From the NCBI RefSeq assembly GCF_019059575.1, contig NW_024883006.1, positions 88,474 to 152,473 on the forward strand: 64,000 nt of DNA, in the 5' to 3' direction. The translations under genes were made by a program, and so were the position numbers. This DNA is from Amphibalanus amphitrite (taxonomy: Eukaryota; Arthropoda; Thecostraca; Balanomorpha; Balanidae). Below the pieces are notes generated by a model. The model was given only the letters and a program-made list of their open reading frames with translations. It was not told the origin of the DNA and made no database searches. Of the stretch, positions 35,203-46,066 are shown in pieces. The first letter of the stretch is position 1; each line of letters begins with the position of its first letter.

Positions 35203-36310
35203 GCGCCCTCCTCTCTGCAACTCAAGGCCGTCCGGCGCCGCTGAGCCGCCGGTCACACTGCACACTGCACGGTGCCGGCCAGTCGCGGCACGTGCGCCGG
35301 CACCGGGCCGCGCACACCGATCACCGATCACTGGTCAGTGCGTGCCGGTCGTGACTGGTAAACAGCGGCGCACCGCGACCGGCGACACAACTTGGACACG
35401 GTGCCGGCTGCTGGACAGAAGTGCTTCACCGCCAACAGGAAAATAGCCGCCGAATATCTCCTAGAATTGGTGCGGTAGCACCTTGACCCATACCGAATTC
35501 CTGGCGTACTGAGCTGACCACATCCTCAGCGCACCCACCGTGCCGCTGGTAAGGTGTCGGCCGATACGGCCCGCTGCGGGCGGCGCGGCGCCGAGCTGAC
35601 GACCTTGTCTGAACTGCACGGCAGCTGCGCCGGCAGTCATCAGCTGTCCGCACCGGAATCACCTGGCGCCGGCCGGCCCACACGTGGGCAGCGCGGCGGT
35701 ACGGCCACAGCGGCCGTACCCGCCGCGGCGGTACGGCCGCCACGCCGCAGCCACCGCCCGCGGCGCACGGCGCACGCAGCAGCGCCCGGCCGCCCTGTGG
35801 CGGGTCGGCGCGGCACGCGCCTGCCAGCCGCCGTTCCCACGCTCTTGTGGCAGCGCGCGGCGGTACCAGTGCCAATGAGGCGGCCCCGGAGGGCGCGGGG
35901 CCGGCCCGGTCGAGGTCGGCCGCGAACTCACGACCTTCCCGTGCCAGAAGGTCTCTCAGCCACCCGGCCCCCAGCACTGGGGTCCGCGTCTCGAACCCTG
36001 CACTGCGACACCCTGAATCGCCTGCACAGCGCACACCTGCAGCATCCGACATGGACAAGCCAGCACGCCCTACTCCACTGCTCCGCCGTCCTCCGGTACG
36101 TCAGGCCGTTCCGTCTGCCATAGCCCGGCACCACAACTCTCACTACTAACGAATAGTGTTTGTCTATTTCAAACCAACCTGCGGTTACTCCCCCTTACAC
36201 AGCTTGTAAACATCAACTGCACTGTACTGCCCCCCCCCCCCATACACACCCACGCCATCCACTCTGATAAAAATCGCTGCACGTCCCGTATGGTCCACTG
36301 ACCTCCGCAG
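35203..36310 (-). other. Intron 2 segment between foldback and hAT copy 2
   Basis: This is GC-rich and non-coding, with a poly-C tract near 36229-36241. Positions 36303-36310 (CTCCGCAG) are the left target duplication of the next element. Confidence 0.6.
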
Positions 36311-38031
36311 TAGAGGTCTGCACCGGCCGGCTGCAGCCGCGGCTGGCTGCAGCCCCACGGCTGTGGGCCGGGGCGGCTGCAAATATCTCCAAGAACACGG
36401 CTACGGCTGTGGCCACGGCTGTGAGATTTCAAGCTCAATCTAAAGTACTCAAATATATAATTTTAAATCCTTAATCTTACATTCTGATAAGCAGTCTAGC
36501 CTGTAAAAATCATGCAAAGGATGCCCAGCAACATTGAAAGTGGTGAAGCCTTTGAAAACCTGTAATGGTTTTACCATTTGCTGTAGGGGAGTTTGCACTC
36601 TGATACAGAATGCTAATTATAGGTACCAATTGTTCCTTCATCATCAAGAGCTTGACAGTTTCAGAAAATGCAAAATGTTGCACTGTCACATCCCTCTCAA
36701 ATCAATCTCACCTGGTCATTAGGAGAGCACTTTACAGCTATTGAAGGCGAGCGTTCAATAATTCTTTCAGGTAATAGAAAAAGAAATCACGCCTAGGTAA
36801 AGGCAGGTAAAGGCATCATAAAATATTATCTAAAATAACTCTTAGATGTATTTCTGGATTTTCGGCAAGTCCAATTACATAATATAAAACTGGCGCTTTA
36901 TATTCTAACTGGTGTGTGAGTGACCGCTAACAGAAAATGCTGATCAATGAAGCCAATGGAATTAGATTATAAGTGAGCATGAACCTTACTTACGGTTGAT
37001 TCACATGATGGTGAAAACCCTGAACACGTAATTCACATGACGGTAAAACCCTGAACACAATATTTCTTACGCGAGCTGTTGACTTTACTAATAAAATGAC
37101 GTCTTCTTCTGAACATGTAAAAATTTGATAATTAATCTTTGTTTGAGAGCAAGTTTTCGACTGTATATTATTGTTATTTATTAATTATAATTTTTATGGC
37201 TGCTAATAGTGACACAAAACAATTTATTGCCACTTCTTTGCTATTGACGTCATTACAAACTGAAGTGAAATTTTTGATTGAAAGAGGCAATTGTGGCTCG
37301 GACGTCCTTGGGGAGTTGAGCGAAGATCATTATTTGGAAAAATCACGGAAAAATCAAATTAGATGAATGTTTTTCTTTCTTGGATGCTCACTAGTGTTTT
37401 GATGCCTTGCATATCAAATTAGTTTGAGACTTGCTCAGAAGGCTGCTTCAAGCCTGGCATATCACACCCCAGAAAATATGCAAGGTAAGAAAGAAGCAAG
37501 AGTTTTGACTAGACAATCACTGTTTGACAGTCCATCAACTTCAGTTTCATTTTCCATATCTAACATTGATAATGAAAAGCATCAGGGTCTGTTGTTCTGT
37601 CCCACACTCATGCTTCAGGATTTGGCATTAGATGTCTACACTGCTAGTGCTTCTATTCTGGTTCGTTGTTTATGTTTTCTGTTGATGTAGGTACCTACCT
37701 ACCCATCTTTCTTAACCCCTTGCAAGGGCTTGTGTAGGCATGCAATGCGCATCAGGCTTCCGGCCTTCGGCCTAAAGCCAGATACACAACCACTTAACCT
37801 ATGATGCTTCATGAGCTTGAGAATCTATAGCCCATTGCAATGTGCTTTTGGCTATATGTTTCAACTAAAAACAACATATTATATACTATTTGGTTGCATT
37901 TCATTGAAAGTATCCACGGCCGGCTGACGGCTGACTGCCCACAGTTTGCCACGGCTGTGGGCGGCTGTGGCTGTGGAGCCACGGCTGCGGGGCGGCTAGG
38001 CTGTGGAAAATTGCAGCCGTGCAGAACTCTA
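36311..38031. mobile_element. hAT-type DNA transposon, non-autonomous, copy 2
   Basis: The element is 1721 bp and matches copy 1 (17954-19716) from end to end in the same orientation, with the same inverted ends. It has its own perfect 8-bp target duplication CTCCGCAG (36303-36310 and 38032-38039). It lacks about 40 bp around the TTGTTG run of copy 1 and has other small indels. The 88-codon frame is at 37424-37690 (+), differing at a few residues. Its right end lies about 195 bp from Dscam exon 2. Confidence 0.93.
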
Positions 38032-38099
38032 CTCCGCAGCTCTTACCACCACAAGCAGTGATCTGTCGCGTCTCACCCCCCCCCCCCCATTCTGTGCTG

Positions 38100-38226
38100 A
38101 ACAGTCACGTCCAGCGCGTCACGTCTCCTTCCCTCCCCTCCACTGACCTGCCGCAGTCCGGTACCCCTCCCCTCCCCTGCACTGACCTGACCTACCGCAG
38201 TCCGGTGCCCCTCCCCTGCACTGACC
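38100..38226. repeat. Tandem copies of the Dscam exon 2 donor
   Basis: On the minus strand the end of exon 2 and its donor (GGACTGCGACAG|GTCAGTGC) is followed by two more imperfect copies of GGACTGCGGxAG|GTCAG, each separated by GGGGAGGGG-type spacer. The period is about 45-50 bp. The two intronic copies are decoy 5' splice sites. Confidence 0.85.
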
Positions 38227-38404
38227 TGTCGCAGTCCGGTGACGTCGTCCACGGGCTGGCCGTCGCCGCGCACCCAGGTGACGCGCGGCGGCGGCGAGCC
38301 GCGTGCCGCGCACTCCACCACCGTGCCGGTCGAGTTGCTGAAGTCGATCTTGTTGGGCGGCTCCAGGACGAACACGGGCCCCTGCAGACCGGTGTCGGCC
38401 GCCG
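38226..38404 (-). CDS. Dscam: Dscam exon 2 (first half of Ig1)
   Basis: The exon is 179 nt, phase 1 in and phase 0 out, with acceptor CCCCCAG and donor GTCAGT. After the split alanine it reads AADTGLQGPVFVLEPPNKID, FSNSTGTVVECAARGSPPP and VTWVRGDGQPVDDVTGLRQ. The first Ig1 cysteine, the core tryptophan and an NST glycosylation site are present. The GPVF-x-EPPN start and FSNSTG match insect Dscam exon 2 closely. It joins exon 1 in frame at G|CG. Confidence 0.96.
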
Positions 38405-38930
38405 CTGGGGGACACGGACAGCCCGTCAGACAGGAGCTCACCGTCCGCACACCCAGTGGCCACATCACAACGGTGGTCACAGGCGCCCACCGTCCGCACA
38501 CCCAGTGGTCACATCAGAACGGTGGCACACACGATTGGGCTGCTGACAGAGGTGCTTGATATGCAAATGCTTTGCAGGTGTCTTAACCATTGATGTGGTG
38601 GTGTGGTCTCGAAAAAGGGGCTAGCCTATCATTTCATCCTGTTGAGTCGTACCAGGCTCTGCTGGTGACTATATATCCGGCGGCGGACATGCAGCGATTC
38701 TGCCGCCCGCCAGGCTCCGCTTACCGAGGCCATCTGCCAAACCTCAAATGGGACCCGGAACTCGAACACCGCGACTGATGAAGTCACAATGTACGCGCGG
38801 CCGGGCGGGGATCACCTGTAATTGGCTGCGTTTATGTACAGGTGCTGCACACACCGCTGACGGCACGTGGCCACGCCTCATTGCACGGGCACCTTGGCAG
38901 GGCGCCCGCAGCCTGCGGCCGGGCCCAGCA
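38405..38930 (-). other. Intron 1, part next to exon 2
   Basis: This is non-coding. A pair of about 35-bp units with CCGTCCGCACACCCAGTGG occurs at 38441-38525. Confidence 0.6.
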
Positions 38931-39545
38931 GCCGGGACAGCCCACCGCCCAGTCACAGACTGTGAGTGCCAGCTGCCGGGACAGCTCAGTCAGCCACAGA
39001 CTGTTAGTGCCAGCTGCCGGGACAGCCCAGTCACAGACTGTTAGTACCAGCTGCCGGGACAGCCCAGCCACAGACTGTTAGTACCAGCTGCCGGGACAGC
39101 CCAGCCACAGACTGTTAGTACCAGCTGCCGGGACAGCCCAGTCACAGACTGTTAGTACCAGCTGCCGGGACAGCCCAGCCACAGACTGTTAGTACCAGCT
39201 GCCGGGACAGCCCAGTCACAGCCTGTGAGTGCCAGCTGCCGGGACAGCCCAGCCACAGACTGTTAGTACCAGCTGCCGGGACAGCCCAGCCACAGACTGT
39301 TAGTACCAGCTGCCGGGACAGCCCAGTCACAGCCTGTGAGTGCCAGCTGCCGGGACAGCCCAGCCACAGACTGTCAGTACCAGCTGCTGGGACAGCCCAG
39401 CCACAGTCTGTCCGTACCAGCTGCCGGGACAGCCCAGTCAGCCACAGACTGTCAGTACCAGCTGCCGGGACAGCCCAGTCACAGACTCTCAGTACCAGCA
39501 GCCGGGACAGCCCAGTCAGCCACAGACTGTCAGTACCAGCTGCTT
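38931..39545. repeat. 33-bp minisatellite in Dscam intron 1
   Basis: About 18 units of mostly 33 bp contain CAGCTGCCGGGACAGCCCAG, with variants CAGTCACAGACTG and CAGCCACAGACTG. The open frames over it are artefacts. Confidence 0.92.
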
Positions 39546-41339
39546 ACGCAATTCCAATCTGTAAGAAAAAAAAAACATCGCACCGCAAGTCTGTGGCCGA
39601 ACCATCGGAGAAGCCACCGCGCGCCGTATGCGTGCGGTTCTCCGTGCCGGCGATAAGGTTCTCCGTGCCGGCGATAAGGTTCTCCGTGCCGGCGATAAGG
39701 TTCTCCGTGCCGCCGATAAAGTTTTCCATGCCGGCGGTGCGGCGCTGAGACTGTGCTGCGGTGGCGGCGCGCCTCAGGTCGTGTGGAGGGCCCCCGGCGG
39801 GCCAGGAAGCCGCGCCGGCGACCCTGCGGCCGCGGCACTCTCGCTTCTGCCGCAGCGCGGCGACCCCGCGGCACTGCGTCGGCCGCGCGTGGGACTGCGC
39901 CGGGAGAGAGACGGTCGGCGGACGGGGGCGGCCCTGACCCTGACCCGGGACGGTACGAGTACAGCACCCAGCCCCCAGCCGCCACGGGGGGCTGATCGGG
40001 GGGTCGTGAGGGCCACCCAGGCCGGCGGGACTTGGAAAGCAACGCATGCACCACGACTCATGAATTAGAGTCTTGGTAGCACTGAATGCCTCGAGTCATA
40101 AAAGGAATCGTTTACGACTCTACGACAATTACTCCAGATGTGGCGTAATTGACGCCAACACCATTTCACTAAGCTGAAGACGTTTGCAATTCAGGGTATC
40201 AACAAAACCACGGTAGCTTATGTAGCGGGCACATGACGTGTAGAATATGAAATGTGCATGGATATGGGATAAGTTCACATGGATCTCGATCTATGCCCCT
40301 ATGGGATCACAGCTAGGTAGCCACAGCTCATTCACTTTGTTTTCGTATTAAATGGATCCACAGATCTCGCCATGATCAATGTCGGGACACAACAATTATA
40401 TTTTGATTGATAATAAAAACATTTAAATCCGCAAAGTCTCCCCTACAAAAATTTGTGCCGACAATTCGCAATTCACAGTTGCGTGGAGTTAATTCTGGTG
40501 GGTTGTCTAAGTAGGTAAGCGTAATATTCAACAGACTGTATGCTGTGAAATTCACGCGGATCACAAATCCGTAAGCCAAGCCCACGACATTGTAGATTAA
40601 ATAAAGGCAGATGTTCCGTGGATCCAATGGAATCATAGATCCAGATCTGCACTTTTACCGTCAGATCCACTGAAATCACGGATGTAACACTCAGCTTGAT
40701 GCACAACGGACCTGGTGGCGATGCCTACATTACGGATATTAGATGCATGCGAGGCTATTACTTGACCTGCAGAGCACTGGCCTTGAGTGCCTTTGCAATA
40801 ACGTGTGAGAAGTAGGCCGGCCATCCCTCACAGCTCGCCGGCATCACTCAATCGCTGCCTGTCGGCGCCCAAACAGCGCGCACATCGCCGGCCGGCCCGT
40901 CAAACAGCACGGGGACAGGATGGAGGGGCAGACAGGATGGAGGGGCAGACAGGATAGAGGGGCAGCCCGTCTTCCACCGCTGTCTCCCCAGCCAGCAGCG
41001 GCGCTTGCTCCGACGCCATGGCGTTCTTCAAAGTTGGCCACAACGCCCACTGCAGGTGGCTCCAACCGACCCACGCCGTCAGACGCGCACTGGATGGCTC
41101 AATCCGACCAGCGACACCCACTGGGGGGTGGCTAAATCCGACAAGCGACATCCACTGGGGGTGGCTCAACAGCACAGATATGAGCCCCGCTGCAGTCGCG
41201 GAGCACCTTTTTCAGTGTAGCGAGGCTGCGGTGAATGAGTCACATGATCACTGATTGACCGGGCCAGTGAAATGTTCAGGATCGGCGTTGTAGTCTCACA
41301 AAGAGGGTGAACAAATCCAGCCTGATGCCTTTCGAGCCA
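39546..41339 (-). other. Intron 1 segment
   Basis: No exon is seen. Four to five copies of a 21-bp unit GTTCTCCGTGCCGGCGATAA lie at about 39635-39735, and three copies of a 17-bp unit AGGATGGAGGGGCAGAC at about 40917-40960. The region 40100-40800 is AT-richer and featureless. Confidence 0.6.
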
Positions 41340-41341
41340 TA

Positions 41342-42661
41342 CAGGGTGTAGCGAAATTATCCGCACATCTTTGGCTTCCCGCTGTAATTAAAAAGCAAAA
41401 CAACCTGGTGCTTTTACTTTTAAATGACAAAGTAGCCACCTTTCATGAGAACACAGTGACGAATGCTGTGAAGCATTCCAGCCACTGGGTCCTCCAGCAC
41501 ACTGGCTTTGATGCGGACCAACGCCGTCTTGACCTATGACTTCAGCTGGGCGGTGCTTGTGGCGGATATGTCTTCAGACATCTGCTGGACAAGAGCACAC
41601 AGGTTTCAATTGGATTGGGATCGGGACTTTTTCCGAGCCATAGGTCATTAGCCCAGAATTATTGGGAGTTCCATCGGCATCACTTCTCGTTCTTTTAGAG
41701 GCTTTGAGGTGGCGCGCCGCCCCACCTGAAGACGGCGTGGCCTAAATCAGGCATCAATGCGCGTTCAGAAGCCGAGCTCTCCTGTGCCGTCTGGTTGAGC
41801 GTCTCCAACCACTCGTTGGCCAGGATGGTGCTCCGGTAATACTTGACGTTGGTAGTGGTATTCTGTGACACTATGTCCAACTGGAACACCGCAAAGCAGC
41901 TGAACATGCTCCAGATCTGGATCTTGGCCGGATGTCTGACGCTGTTGACGGCCGGCACGTTCGAGCTGCTGGACGCCCACACACGGCCCATTGGACGGTT
42001 CAAAGGATGATATACCTCGGACGGCGACCCATCCGACCAGACCACCTCACCGTGTCCTCTTCCGACCAGTGAACGTGCACTGGTGTTTTGCTATCGTTTT
42101 CGGTTTGAATGGCAGCAGAAACAGGTTGCAGCGCGGTGTGACGGATCATGGTGTATGATCCCTTAATGCCTGCCTTGGTAAGCATTCGAGTCAGTTTGCA
42201 GTTGATTGGTGTCGTTTCGTAGTCACAATCTTGGATAACTCTCCACACCACTTGACAAGGGCGGTTTGTGCGGTCGCGGCCGGGAGGAGTCTACCACCCA
42301 AGTCTCAGCTTATAACGCCTCAGGCAGGTGTGTAAGTGGTTGCTGCTGATATCCAGCTGTTGGCAGACCATCTTCTAGCTCATGCCGCCATGCAATTTTG
42401 CTACGCCAGGAGAGACTTTACTCCTTTCTCGTCTGGGACGAAAACTACGAAGTGAACACGGCGGTGACTCGACCCTAACTGAGAGCAAGAGTCACCTCGC
42501 AAGGTCAAGCCACTTCTGAATGGAGAACTGATAACGCAGCCAAGATTCTGAGTTCTGACCGTAGGTATTCATCCGATTTTCCCGTTTCTAACATCAGAAA
42601 AGAAACTGTGAGAGCAGATATGGCGAACAAATAGGTGTCCAGACAATATTGCTACACCCTG
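41342..42661 (-). mobile_element. Tc1/mariner transposon, inactive
   Basis: The element is 1320 bp, bounded by inverted repeats starting CAGGGTGTAGC on both strands, and flanked by TA on each side (41340-41341, 42662-42663), the normal target duplication of this superfamily. It encodes a decayed transposase on the minus strand. It lies inside Dscam intron 1 in the same orientation as the gene. Confidence 0.9.
41695..42251 (-). pseudogene. Tc1-like transposase, frameshifted
   Basis: Two overlapping frames give parts of a Tc1-like transposase. The upstream one (42251-42000) contains VIQDCDYETTPINCKLTRML; the downstream one (42045-41695) contains HPAKIQIWSMFS, YYRSTILANEW and LMPDLGHAVFRWGGAPP. 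A frameshift near 42040 separates them. The second catalytic aspartate, normally in QDGAPAH, is lost (W-G-G-A-P-P). The N-terminal DNA-binding part is not readable. The gene is non-functional. Confidence 0.88.
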
Positions 42662-42663
42662 TA

Positions 42664-43535
42664 GATGACTGTTGGGGACAGAAAAGACGAACACGCCAAA
42701 TGTAATGAGATGATGTTTTTCGTACTCCAGCGTAACGCTCTCAGTCCCAGCGGATAAAAACAACACCTAAGAACGCCAAATGTAACCGTTTGTCGTCTGA
42801 AAGTCAGAACATCAAGCTGGCACACTGAATATACGTCGCATATACATAACAGTGAGGTGCGGTAGAGCGGAGCCCACAGGGTGGAGCCATGCGTGTGCTG
42901 GAGGGCGCGCTCACAGAAGCAGCGGACGGTAGCCGAAGGCGGCACCTCGGACTGCCAGTCGCGCTGCCAGTCTGCCAGCCGCGCTGGCGCTGCTAGTCTG
43001 CCAGTCGCGCTGCCAGTCTGCCAGCCGCGCTGCCAGGCTGCCAGTCTGCCCGGCCGACCCAGGGCAGTGGTTGAGGTGCACTCCACGACGGACGGGTACA
43101 GAGTCACAGACTGCAGACACCCTGACGCACCTCCGTCGCGCCGACCGTTCCGAGTTCGGACGGCCGCAGGCTACAAAACGGTCTTACTCCGTCCAACTCT
43201 GGCCTCTGTAGGCTCTAAAACATGCACCGAGCTCGCCTGGCAGCATCATACGGTTTGTGTATGAGCAGTATGGAATGAGGCAATACCTACTTTAAATTAG
43301 ATGAAACATTGTAGCTTTATTATAATACCTAAAGCGACTCAATAAAATTGAATTAAAGATGCAGATGAAACAGGATAATAGGATTCACACAAAAGCTCAT
43401 GTTTCAGAGGACCATTTGGACATATAAGGGCCAACAGGCACGATCAGGTGGGCAAGCTTCATGTCAGCGAGTACCTACGACTCCAATGTTGAATTGAGTC
43501 AATGCCAAGGGGCGGCATTACCACTAACTGCAGCT
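42664..43535 (-). other. Intron 1 segment
   Basis: No exon is seen. A short tandem repeat with GCGCTGCCAGTCTGCCAG lies at about 42957-43050. Confidence 0.55.
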
Positions 43536-43543
43536 GCTGCATG

Positions 43544-44967
43544 CAGGCGCGTAACCACCACTGGGGACACTGGGGACCGGTCCCCAGTAACTTTTGGGTT
43601 ACTGGGGACCGTCCCCAGTAAAACTGACCACCTCAATTTGCTTACATGGCGAAATATTGTCTCTAAATCGACGTGAAGAGTAATATGTAGTCAACGTAAG
43701 ACAAAACTATGGATGTTTTGTTTAACCAGCGCCCGGGTGGGCCTCTCAGCCAACTTTGCCATGGTGGGGAAGTTTTTTTTTTGGCCAACCAGGTTATCTC
43801 GGAAAGTAAGCAAGCTAGAAAGACGAGGTAAAAAGCAACAGATAGCTCGCTACAGTACTCGTATCTTTCAGAATTACCTACATCATATTTTGAGCAGGTC
43901 ATCGCTGAGGTCTTTGCAGGTCACCAAATGTAAAATTTTCACGAAATGTTGTTCCCAATTTTGACAACTTTACATAAATCGGCGCATAAGTCAGGAACCA
44001 ATAGAGCTGCAATGCTGCGGGAAAGCGCATTCGATAGCGCTTTCAAAGGCCTTCCTGAGTAATGTTCTCAGGTTTGTCCTAAGGTCAACGTTTTAGCTTC
44101 CAGGCCGGCGTTTTTGCGGAAAAGGTTTTTGCATCATACACTTTGTATGACGCTGATTTTACCGGCATCGCGTTTGTCTCGTCGAGACGCGTCGAATGAA
44201 CTGAAAAGGTCAACTTTAAAATTTAACCCCTGGCCCAGGTTACGGAAAAAGGTTATGTTGCATGTCATTTGATTGGTATTGTTGAGCTTAACACATTCAT
44301 GATGTTTTCAGCGCCCTAGCATGTTTCTACCTAAAATTGTGGTAAAAAAAAACTGTTGGAGATGTTTCATGACCTAAGATGAGCTGAGGGGCATAGAGGG
44401 GTCACAGGTGCAATTTTCCGGTTCAGTGTGTCATGTTTACCTGTGTCACGGTGTATGAATGTGTTTTCGGCCAAAAGAAGAGCATTTTAAGTTTCTCCCA
44501 ATGACCTATAATGTAGAGGTCGTAAAATTGACCTGACATTAGGTCACCGATGTGAAAACTTTGAGATACGTATACGAATTTTTCATACTGATGTCCTCAA
44601 GTAAAAGCTCGAGTTTCAAACTTCTGGGATGTTAACTATAGGAATGACATAGTCACAAAGTTTTTAGAGGCATGATTACTTTACTTGCCCTGGTGACCTG
44701 ACCTTAGGTGACCTGGGGTCAAAATCTTCACACACGATGCGAAATTGAGGTATCATAAGCCATACCAAGTTTCATGGCGGTGCGCGCCGAGGTTTTCCTT
44801 AAACGCGCAAAAAAAGCTGGCAGGTGTGGCCAAAAAACGCCCCCCACCTCCCCCCCCCCCCCACACACACACACACTCAGGCGAAGGCTGATCCTGAAAT
44901 ATCATATTTGGTCTTGGCGGCCCTCCATGTGGTCCCCAGTAACTTCAGACTCGTGGTTACGCGCCTG
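43544..44967. mobile_element. hAT-type DNA transposon, second family, non-autonomous
   Basis: The element is 1424 bp. Its ends are inverted repeats beginning CAGGCGCGTAACCAC on each strand, close to the CAGGxxCGTAxCCA ends common in hAT elements. It is flanked by a perfect 8-bp duplication GCTGCATG (43536-43543 and 44968-44975). Subterminal GGTCCCCAGTAACTT motifs occur near both ends, inverted. No transposase is present. It is unrelated in sequence to the other hAT-type family here. Confidence 0.92.
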
Positions 44968-44975
44968 GCTGCATG

Positions 44976-46008
44976 GCAAGATGGCAGTCATATAGGTAGG
45001 TACCCCTAATGCCTTACCTCAACTTCCCTTAGTGCTTAGTGCACGATATGCAAATACAATAAAGCCTGGGCGTTCCCCTCTCAACCAGCTCAGATGTTCC
45101 GTCCTGATTCTACTCAGTCACTGTCAGGTACAGCCCACCGCTAAAGTAATGTGCGGTGTTGCCAATATCAACGGATGCTTTTGACTGGCGATTTTTTAAT
45201 GCGGAGTGATCGAAAAGAAGATCGAAAAGAAGTCAATAGATAAAATTGCAGCTGCAAGGGTGACGATGCATGTAAGCTACATTCAAGGTTTCATTTTACT
45301 ATGGTTTATCGTTCCTAAGCTTCAGAAGCAGAACATACCCATGACTGAAATTGCACATTACTTCTGCTGTGGGCTGTGCCGAGTACTGTTGCAGAGCCCA
45401 GGGCCCCAGTGGGCATCTAGATGGGCTTTGAAGATGTTCAGTGAATGACAGCCTACAACCACAGTCCCAACTTTCAATCAGTAAAGCTGATACCTTACTA
45501 AAAATGAACATACTCGTTAGGCATGGGTGCATGACTGCTATCGCATGACTTAACCTTTTAACATTGTTGTTTTTGGAAAAATAACATTATCTTTAAAAGG
45601 TACATATCTCCCACAAGTCAATGACTCAAACGAGAATGAAAGGATATAGATTTTCTGTTACTATGTGTTATGACATACATCATACAACTTATCAAGCCAG
45701 CAATATCTTTGAACTTACACTTATACAATATGCAATCAATGTCATAAATGTCACATGCATCCTGATTCAACCACACCTGCTAGGGATCGGAATACCGGAA
45801 TACCTAGTCCTAATCCATGCCACATTGACATGGGCCCATGGCGAGGCATCGCATACGCTCCTCACCCTGTCTTCTAATTACATTTACTTATTATTTACTA
45901 ATACATCATCAAATGTATCTCAAGACTACTGAACATTTGAACAAAAAATTGCAATCTGCATTTTCTTTTTCAATAACAAAATAGCGGGGCAGAAGGGCAG
46001 GTACTCAC
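44976..46008 (-). other. Intron 1, part next to exon 1
   Basis: This is AT-rich and non-coding, starting with the donor GTGAGT (46008-46003) of exon 1. No repeat or exon is recognised. Confidence 0.6.
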
Positions 46009-46066
46009 CAAAGAAGAATAGGCAAAGCAGCCCCAGCAGGGGCCACTCCAGAGAGGTTTGTCCCAT
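46009..46066 (-). CDS. Dscam: Dscam exon 1 coding part (start codon and signal peptide)
   Basis: An ATG at 46066-46064 opens 19 codons, MGQTSLEWPLLGLLCLFFF, then one base before a strong GTGAGT donor. The leucine/phenylalanine-rich stretch is a typical signal peptide core. The single overhanging G joins exon 2 (G|CG, alanine) to give a small-residue cleavage region AAADTG before the conserved GPVF start of Ig1. The open frame extends upstream, but the hydrophobic length and the splice fit favour this ATG. No homology can be claimed for a signal peptide; the call rests on strand, order, phase and hydrophobicity. Confidence 0.82.
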
